Shown here: positions 5,671 to 10,000 of the stretch, one piece after another
How the letters are laid out: the number at the start of each line of letters is the position of its first letter
Numbering within the stretch: position 1 is the first letter of the stretch
DNA from: Zymomonas sp.
Lineage (GTDB): Bacteria > Pseudomonadota > Alphaproteobacteria > Sphingomonadales > Sphingomonadaceae
NCBI RefSeq assembly: GCF_020216885.1
Contig: NZ_JAIWON010000027.1
Span: 1 to 10,000, forward strand
Reading direction: 5' to 3'
Length of the DNA stretch: 10,000 nt
The notes under the pieces: generated by a model
The model's database searches: none
What the model was told of the DNA's origin: nothing
Seen by the model: only the letters and a program-made list of their open reading frames with translations
Program-made: the position numbers and the translations under genes

Positions 5671-5703
5671 TATTCATGTTATCTTGTATAGACAGATGGA
5701 ACC

Positions 5704-6453
5704 ATGGCAGGCCATTCAAAATTTAAAAATATTATGTATCGCAAGGGTGCGCAGGATAAAAAGCGTTCCGCCCTTTTTTCCAAATTATCCCGTGAAGTCA
5801 CGGTAGCCGCCAAGTCCGGCTTACCTGATCCGAACGCGAATCCGCGCTTGCGTGCAGCCGTTGCTGCTGCCCGTTCGGGTGGTATGCCGAAAGATAATAT
5901 CGAACGCGCGATTGCAAAAGCTATCGGTGGCGACGGCGATAATTACGAAGAATTGCGGTATGAAGGCTTTGGCCCGAGTGGCGTTTCTTTGATTATCGAA
6001 ACCCTGACTGATAACCGTAATCGCACGGCAACCAATGTCAGAACGGCGCTTTCAAAAAATGGTGGCAATCTCGGCACCAGTGGTTCTGTGACCCACGGTT
6101 TTGATCGTATGGGGTTGATTACCTATAAAGCCGAAGCGGGTGATCCCGACAAGATTTTTGAAGCGGCTTTGGAAGCGGGCGCTGAAGATGTCTCTTCTTC
6201 TGAAGACGAACATGAAATTTGGACCGCTCAGGCTGATCTTCATGAAGTCGCTGGCAAATTAGAAGCCGTTTTGGGTGAACCAGAAGGCGTGAAATTGGCA
6301 TGGCGTCCTCAGACTGTTATCAATGTCGATGAAGATAATGCGCGCACCTTGATGCGGTTGATTGAAACCTTGGAAGACGATGACGATGTTCAAACCGTCT
6401 GGGCCAATTACGACATCGATGATGAAGTTATGGAACGTCTTGGACAGGAATAA
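5704..6453 (+). CDS. yebC: YebC/TACO1 family protein
   Basis: 249 residues, normal for the family. YebC proteins were long annotated as transcriptional regulators; recent work on the family, including mitochondrial TACO1, links them to translation, notably of proline-rich stretches. The N-terminal signature [21 protein letters not shown] (1-21) is diagnostic, followed by the conserved [30 protein letters not shown] (39-68), the [23 protein letters not shown] (81-103) block, and an acidic C-terminal part with [17 protein letters not shown] (222-238). It is soluble and cytoplasmic. The ATG at 5704 begins the signature directly, with GGA seven bases upstream. It is followed after 28 bp by ruvC, a gene order common in bacteria, so yebC is probably first in a yebC-ruvC-ruvA operon. 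Confidence 0.96.
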   Translation: MAGHSKFKNIMYRKGAQDKKRSALFSKLSREVTVAAKSGLPDPNANPRLRAAVAAARSGGMPKDNIERAIAKAIGGDGDNYEELRYEGFGPSGVSLIIETLTDNRNRTATNVRTALSKNGGNLGTSGSVTHGFDRMGLITYKAEAGDPDKIFEAALEAGAEDVSSSEDEHEIWTAQADLHEVAGKLEAVLGEPEGVKLAWRPQTVINVDEDNARTLMRLIETLEDDDDVQTVWANYDIDDEVMERLGQE

Positions 6454-6481
6454 TCTTTCTGTCTGAAAAGGGATGTGATCG

Positions 6482-6991
6482 GTGCCGATGATTTTTCTGG
6501 GACTTGACCCCGGCTTGGGAACGACCGGCTGGGGAGCGATTACAGTTGAGGGTAATCGTCTTAGTCATATTGCCAATGGACAAATTCGCACCGATCCTTC
6601 CATGGCTTTGGCACGGCGGTTGGCGTTATTACATGATGCCTTGGCCGCCGTCATTGCCAGCCACCAGCCAGAAATGGCGGCGGTTGAAGAGGTTTTGGGT
6701 AATAGCAATGCGCAATCAACCCTGAAATTGGGACAGGCGCGCGGTATTGCCCTGTTTAGCCTTGCCGAAGCTGGGTTATCCGTTGGGGAATATCACCCCA
6801 ATGTGGTAAAAAAGGCCGTTGTTGGCACCGGAAGCGCTGATAAAAAACAGGTGCAAGCCATGGTATCCCGTCTATTACCCGGAGTGAAGTTAGCGGGCCC
6901 TGATGCAGCCGATGCTTTGGCGGTGGCTATTACGCATGCCCATCATCATGCGTCCGCCCGTGGCTATGCTCGTCGCGTAAGAGCTTCATAA
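6482..6991 (+). CDS. ruvC: Crossover junction endodeoxyribonuclease RuvC
   Basis: 169 residues, close to the usual 170-175. RuvC is a dimeric, metal-dependent resolvase that nicks Holliday junctions made by recombination, working with RuvA and RuvB. All four catalytic acids of the RNase H-like fold are visible: D9 in [14 protein letters not shown] (5-18), E69 in AVEEVLGN (67-74), and D141 and D144 in [15 protein letters not shown] (140-154). The LKLGQARG block (81-88) and [16 protein letters not shown] (113-128) are also family-typical. The start is GTG at 6482-6484, because AAAAGGGA (6466-6473) lies eight bases upstream. An ATG two codons later (6488) is possible but sits 14 bases from that site. 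The gene lies 28 bp after yebC and 39 bp before ruvA. Confidence 0.96.
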   Translation: MPMIFLGLDPGLGTTGWGAITVEGNRLSHIANGQIRTDPSMALARRLALLHDALAAVIASHQPEMAAVEEVLGNSNAQSTLKLGQARGIALFSLAEAGLSVGEYHPNVVKKAVVGTGSADKKQVQAMVSRLLPGVKLAGPDAADALAVAITHAHHHASARGYARRVRAS

Positions 6992-7030
6992 TAGGCGGCT
7001 GTCGCAATACCGGAATAGAAAGAGATATTG

Positions 7031-7672
7031 ATGATCGCGCGATTGGTTGGTTTTCTGGTTGAAAAAAATTCTGATTCTGCGGTCATTGACGTTAATGGCG
7101 TCGGCTATCTCGTCCAATTATCGGGACGATCTTTAGATTATTTTTCCGAAACCGAAGGTGAAATTACCGTCCATATCGAAACCCAAATTAGGGAAGATTC
7201 GATTACCCTTTTCGGTTTTGCCTCTTATTTAGAACGGGATTGGTTCCGGCTTTTAACGTCGGTGCAAGGTGTTGGTGGCAAGGCTGCCCTTGCCATTTTG
7301 ACGGCATTGACCTGCGATGCGATTTCTGTAGCGATTTCCAGTGGCGACAAGACAATGATTTGTCGCGCCAATGGGATAGGCCCCAAAATTGCCCAGCGTA
7401 TTATCAATGAATTGAAAGATAAACCGGCGGCTATTGCGCTGTTTTCTTCGGCCAAAGGCGATCATCTGACGGTCGAAGATATTTCCCAGTCAGCAGCCTC
7501 GGCGCATCATGTTGGTAATTTTGTTGCAGATGCGGTGTCTGCGCTTTTGAATTTAGGATTTAAACCGGCGGAAGCTGAGAGAGTTGTTCAATTGGCTTCG
7601 GAAGAATTGGGCGATCAAGCAACCTTGGACAGTCTTGTACGTCTGGCTTTACGGTTATCGTCCAAGCATTAA
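7031..7672 (+). CDS. ruvA: Holliday junction branch migration protein RuvA
   Basis: 213 residues, slightly longer than the roughly 200 of E. coli. RuvA tetramers bind the four-way junction and load the RuvB motors. Domain I is an OB fold starting MIARLVGFLVEKN (1-13) with DVNGVGYLV (20-28). Domain II carries the two helix-hairpin-helix motifs, LLTSVQGVGGKAALAIL (74-90) and CRANGIGPKIAQRIINELKDK (111-131). After a linker, domain III (about 163-213) contains AVSALLNLGFKPAEAERVV (168-186), which contacts RuvB. The ATG at 7031 matches the family N-terminus; a TTG one codon upstream is less likely. An AGAAAGAG tract precedes it. ruvB does not follow: the next two genes are on the other strand. Confidence 0.97.
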   Translation: MIARLVGFLVEKNSDSAVIDVNGVGYLVQLSGRSLDYFSETEGEITVHIETQIREDSITLFGFASYLERDWFRLLTSVQGVGGKAALAILTALTCDAISVAISSGDKTMICRANGIGPKIAQRIINELKDKPAAIALFSSAKGDHLTVEDISQSAASAHHVGNFVADAVSALLNLGFKPAEAERVVQLASEELGDQATLDSLVRLALRLSSKH

Positions 7673-7688
7673 ATTTAATCCGTGCCGA

Positions 7689-7712
7689 ATCCCCGCAATA
7701 GAGAGCGGGGAT
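7689..7712. terminator. GC hairpin between convergent genes
   Basis: ATCCCCGC (7689-7696) and GCGGGGAT (7705-7712) form a perfect 8-bp stem with an eight-base loop. It lies in the 59-bp gap between ruvA and the converging small gene. Neither strand has a T run after the stem, so it is at best a pause site or a mark of transcript ends for both genes. Confidence 0.45.
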
Positions 7713-7731
7713 AGCGGACTGCCCTTGTAGG

Positions 7732-8094
7732 TTATGAATGCTCGGGATGCGGGACTTCCCAGTCAACAAAGGCTTTGTTTGTTTTGACTTGGGGATGGCT
7801 ATCCATCAAAACCTTGATAACCCGATTATAGCGTTCGTCCTTTTCTGCGGCTTTAATCAGTAAATCACCCAAGATTTTCCGGCGTGCTTCCGCATGTTTC
7901 TTTTTGGCCGCAGCCTGACGGGCGAGCAAAGATTTATAGCGTTGCTTGGCTTCTTCAACCTGTTTTTGGGCTTTCAAGATTTGCGGCGTCAGGTTGTCAT
8001 TGCCTTCCGCATCATCAGTAGGCGTTTCTGTCATATAGCTATCCACGGGCTGTATTGATCTTTGTACTTTTCTTTTTCTGACAATATAGCGCAT
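7732..8094 (-). CDS. Small basic coiled-coil protein, possibly TraD-like
   Basis: 120 residues from the ATG at 8092-8094, or 100 from a second ATG at 8032-8034. Both starts have weak ribosome sites (GAGAAG eight bases before the first). The N-terminal 12 residues are strongly basic. A charged Lys/Ala/Glu helix (about 36-76) has coiled-coil character. It leads into EARRKILGDLLIKAAEKDERYNRVIKVLMD (69-98) and a later KAFVDW (107-112). This layout reminds me of the small TraD family of conjugal transfer accessory proteins (RRKI-x-LG, then an acidic helix and a RALF-like end), which help relaxosomes. The resemblance is from memory and weak. No other transfer gene is visible here, so it would be an orphan. 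No signal peptide or membrane helix is seen. The role is unknown. Confidence 0.75.
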   Translation of the reverse strand: MRYIVRKRKVQRSIQPVDSYMTETPTDDAEGNDNLTPQILKAQKQVEEAKQRYKSLLARQAAAKKKHAEARRKILGDLLIKAAEKDERYNRVIKVLMDSHPQVKTNKAFVDWEVPHPEHS

Positions 8095-8231
8095 TTTTTC
8101 TTCTCAAGATCCTCTCACAAGAGAATTAAAGCTCTATTCGATATGGGATAAAAAGAGAAGATGCGCAAAATGGATATATTTCAACTGTTTTTATCCATAG
8201 ACGTGAAATAACTATAAAATATTTTTGAAAA

Positions 8232-8279
8232 TTAAAAAAGAAGGGCAGGCCATCCTTGTTTTTTTGTTTGACCTGCCCT
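8232..8279 (-). terminator. Intrinsic terminator after the hydroxyacid dehydrogenase gene
   Basis: AGGGCAGG (8242-8249) pairs perfectly with CCTGCCCT (8272-8279). On the minus strand the stem is followed by TCTTTTTTAA, a good T run. It lies about 24 bp past the stop codon of the minus-strand dehydrogenase gene, so the gene is insulated from the small gene further on. Confidence 0.75.
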
Positions 8280-8302
8280 GTATTCTTTATTTTCTGATGA
8301 AA

Positions 8303-9232
8303 TCAGACAACCGGCGTAAGAAGCGGTTTTCCAGCGAAAAAAGCCTGAAGATTGTCGATTACCAGATGCGCCATTGTTGTCCGTGTCTCGACAGTGGCGC
8401 TGCCTAAATGGGGTTGTAAAACGACTTTCTGAGACTGCTGTAAGGCCGCTGGCACATTGGGTTCATTGGCAAAAACATCCAATCCGGCACCTGCGATGAC
8501 GTTTTTCTCTAGGGCTTCTATCAAGGCCTCTTCATCAACAATACTGCCACGGGCAATATTGATAAGAACGCCTTTTTGACCCAAGGCTTCCAGAACCTCT
8601 TTATTGACGAGGCCTTTTGTCTCGGCTGTTCCTGGGGCTGCCAAAACTAGCACATCAACGGCTTTCGCCAGATCAAGGATATTGTTGTAATAATTACAAG
8701 AGACTTCCTTGGGATGGCGGCTGCAATAGCTGACAGATTTGGACATTGGTGCCAGTCTTTCGGCGATGGCTTGGCCAATCCGTCCTAGACCAAAGACCCC
8801 GACATCGAGATTGCTGGCACTGTGAGACAAAGGAATTTCTTCTTTTTTAATCCAGCCGCCGTCACGAACCAGCTTATCATTTCGGATGATATCCCTTTTT
8901 AAGGTAAGGAATAACCCGACAGCCATATCAGCGACATCTTCGGTCAAAACCCCCGGAGTATTAGAAACCCTGATATTTCGTTTTTTGGCGGCTTCTAAGT
9001 CAATGCCGTCAAAACCAACGGCATATTGAGCAATGATCTCGAGGTTCGGAAATTGATCCATATCATCTGCCCTGAAACGGGCTTGACCATCGCCGATGAC
9101 GGCCTTGATTTGAGGGGCTATCTCGGCGGTTATTTTTGTACCATATTCGTAAACCGTAAAGAGAGAATCGAGCTTGTCTCTTGCCCCGTAAAAAAGCGGG
9201 GTGCGTAATAGAATCGCGGGTTTATCCGTCAT
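8303..9232 (-). CDS. D-2-hydroxyacid dehydrogenase (glyoxylate/hydroxypyruvate reductase type)
   Basis: 309 residues, typical for short members of the family. These enzymes reduce 2-oxo acids such as glyoxylate or hydroxypyruvate to D-2-hydroxy acids with NAD(P)H. The Rossmann nucleotide loop is VGVFGLGRIGQAIAERL (144-160). The catalytic triad is complete: R228 in NIARGSIVDE (225-234), E257 in FANEPNVP (254-261) and H275 in QPHLGSAT (273-280). The residues after the second strand read YCSRHPK (169-175); Ser-Arg here suggests a preference for NADPH. This is an inference. The start is ATG 9230-9232 because AGGAG (9245-9241) is ideally placed; the frame continues 20 codons upstream to a TTG but without support. 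It has its own terminator and is divergent from ruvB. The exact substrate is not visible. Confidence 0.92.
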   Translation of the reverse strand: MTDKPAILLRTPLFYGARDKLDSLFTVYEYGTKITAEIAPQIKAVIGDGQARFRADDMDQFPNLEIIAQYAVGFDGIDLEAAKKRNIRVSNTPGVLTEDVADMAVGLFLTLKRDIIRNDKLVRDGGWIKKEEIPLSHSASNLDVGVFGLGRIGQAIAERLAPMSKSVSYCSRHPKEVSCNYYNNILDLAKAVDVLVLAAPGTAETKGLVNKEVLEALGQKGVLINIARGSIVDEEALIEALEKNVIAGAGLDVFANEPNVPAALQQSQKVVLQPHLGSATVETRTTMAHLVIDNLQAFFAGKPLLTPVV

Positions 9233-9239
9233 TGCGTAA

Positions 9240-9245
9240 TCTCCT
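9240..9245 (-). promoter_or_regulatory. Ribosome binding site fixing the dehydrogenase start
   Basis: AGGAGA on the minus strand ends seven bases before the ATG at 9232. It supports the 309-residue product over a 329-residue form starting at a TTG (9290-9292). Confidence 0.8.
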
Positions 9246-9290
9246 GATCGCCTTATGAAGGATAAGCATTTTTCTGATCTGTCTGCAATC

Positions 9291-9333
9291 AACTGCCTTG
9301 TGATTCCTGTCGCGAAAAAATGAGGCAGTTTTT
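9291..9333 (+). promoter_or_regulatory. Terminator-like inverted repeat in the ruvB upstream region
   Basis: AACTGCCT (9291-9298) pairs perfectly with AGGCAGTT (9323-9330), with a 24-base loop that contains the palindrome TCGCGA (9310-9315). On the plus strand five T (9329-9333) follow, partly inside the stem. It sits in the 145-bp divergent spacer, 45 bp before ruvB. It may be a regulator site, a leader structure or a left-over terminator. No GTTC-N7-GTTC LexA box of the alphaproteobacterial type is seen in this spacer. Confidence 0.35.
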
Positions 9334-9377
9334 AAAAAAACTTTATTTCCTCTTCTTTTCATGGTCTTTTTCTTTTT

Positions 9378-10000
9378 ATGACGCGCAATAGTTTATTAAA
9401 TCCCGAAGCCGAAAATGCCGACCCCGATCAGGCCTTGCGCCCGCGTTCTCTGGATGAGTTTATCGGACAACAGGCTGCAAGAGAGAATATCCGCGTCTTT
9501 ATCGATGCGGCAAAAAAACGGCAGGAATCGCTCGATCATGTGCTTTTCTTTGGCCCCCCTGGGTTAGGAAAAACAACCTTAGCCCAGATTATCGCCCGCG
9601 AAATGGGCGTTGGCTTTCGAGCGACTTCGGGCCCTGTTATTGTAAAGTCCGGCGATTTGGCTGCCCTTTTGACCAATCTTGAAGATGGCGATGTTCTTTT
9701 TATCGACGAAATTCATCGTTTGCAGCCGGTCGTCGAAGAAGTCCTTTATCCCGCGATGGAAGATCGCGCTTTGGATTTGATGATAGGTGAGGGGCCTTCT
9801 GCGCGTTCTGTCCGAATTGATTTACCGCATTTCACCCTTGTAGGCGCAACGACCCGCCAAGGTTTGTTAAGCACGCCTTTGCGCGATCGTTTCGGGATTC
9901 CGGTGCGTTTGCAATTCTATAGCATTGAAGAATTGCGGCAGGTCATTACGCGCGCTGCCCGTTTGTTGGGTATGGAAATCGCGCCGGAAGGTGCCGAGGA
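9378..10000 (+). CDS. ruvB: Holliday junction branch migration ATPase RuvB (partial)
   Basis: The first 207 codons of about 345 are present; the gene runs off the right edge. RuvB is the hexameric AAA+ motor that drives branch migration on RuvA-bound junctions. Visible marks are the entry [13 protein letters not shown] (20-32), Walker [10 protein letters not shown] (59-67), [19 protein letters not shown] (84-102), Walker [11 protein letters not shown] (106-115), the RuvB-specific [10 protein letters not shown] (120-129) and [14 protein letters not shown] (137-150), sensor 1 GATTR (156-160) and the arginine-finger segment LRDRFG (168-173). The ATG at 9378 fits the family N-terminus, but the bases before it are a pyrimidine run with no Shine-Dalgarno sequence, unlike ruvC. 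It is separated from ruvA by two minus-strand genes and must have its own promoter, which I could not identify. Confidence 0.97.
   Translation, partial: MTRNSLLNPEAENADPDQALRPRSLDEFIGQQAARENIRVFIDAAKKRQESLDHVLFFGPPGLGKTTLAQIIAREMGVGFRATSGPVIVKSGDLAALLTNLEDGDVLFIDEIHRLQPVVEEVLYPAMEDRALDLMIGEGPSARSVRIDLPHFTLVGATTRQGLLSTPLRDRFGIPVRLQFYSIEELRQVITRAARLLGMEIAPEGAE

Larger units (their letters stand above)
5248..5703. other. 456-bp gene-free spacer rich in inverted repeats
   Basis: No convincing gene is present. Inverted repeats seen are: GCCGGATA (5292-5299) with TATCCGGC (5324-5331); GGCCT (5350-5354) with AGGCC (5362-5366); CTGACTG (5521-5527) with CAGTCAG (5537-5543); CGGGACAT (5546-5553) with ATGTCCCG (5594-5601); and TCCCCG (5655-5660) with CGGGGA (5665-5670). 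TTGACG (5282-5287) with TCTATT 17 bases on is a possible promoter. The stretch may combine the end of the gapR transcript with a structured leader of the yebC operon. A 14-codon frame from 5458 is not supported. Confidence 0.6.

Noticed and set aside
5594..5806. 70-residue plus-strand frame overlapping yebC
   Set aside because: It overlaps the yebC start in another frame and contains hairpin sequence; no family resemblance.
9233..9292. 20-residue N-terminal extension of the hydroxyacid dehydrogenase
   Set aside because: It starts with TTG without a ribosome site, while the internal ATG at 9232 has a perfect one.
1..10000. CRISPR array, insertion sequence, defence or toxin-antitoxin system
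   Set aside because: No evenly spaced repeats, transposase, nuclease-like accessory genes or toxin pairs were seen on either strand.

Overview
The window looks like chromosomal DNA of an alphaproteobacterium of the Sphingomonadales, most probably Zymomonas mobilis. I base this on the pyruvate kinase sequence, a GapR-type DUF2312 protein, a sphingomonad-style DUF2141 protein, the yebC-ruvC-ruvA order and the moderate GC content. The species call is recognition from memory and was not checked by a search. There are ten credible protein genes and one weak small ORF. I see no tRNA, rRNA, insertion sequence or CRISPR array.

Layout. Bases 1-468 hold no convincing gene, but they contain a strong promoter-like sequence followed by a weak terminator (a possible small RNA) and a hairpin that ends the next gene. 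From 469 to 4688 everything reads on the minus strand: a DUF2141 protein with a long Ser/Thr-rich N-terminal part, trmB (tRNA m7G46 methyltransferase), a GNAT acetyltransferase and pyk (pyruvate kinase, TTG start). A 319-bp divergent region with several palindromes separates pyk from gapR (plus strand, 5008-5247). A 456-bp gene-free stretch rich in inverted repeats follows. The plus-strand cluster yebC-ruvC-ruvA (5704-7672) has short gaps and is probably one operon. Two minus-strand genes then intervene: a small basic coiled-coil protein that may be TraD-like, and a D-2-hydroxyacid dehydrogenase (8303-9232). ruvB resumes on the plus strand at 9378 and runs off the window end.

How the genes relate. 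RuvA and RuvB form the Holliday-junction branch-migration motor and RuvC is the resolvase, so one DNA-repair machine is encoded here, but ruvB is cut off from ruvCA by about 1.7 kb of oppositely oriented DNA. Pyruvate kinase is the last ATP-forming step before pyruvate in the Entner-Doudoroff ethanol pathway typical of Zymomonas. GapR is a nucleoid-associated protein, TrmB modifies tRNA, and YebC is a TACO1/YebC-family translation or regulatory factor.

No coding region points to an exciting new multi-gene system. The unexplained signals are mainly non-coding: competing hairpins between the GNAT gene and trmB, a tandem repeat upstream of the DUF2141 gene, paired palindromes in the pyk promoter region, the structured gapR-yebC spacer, and the possible small RNA at the left edge.
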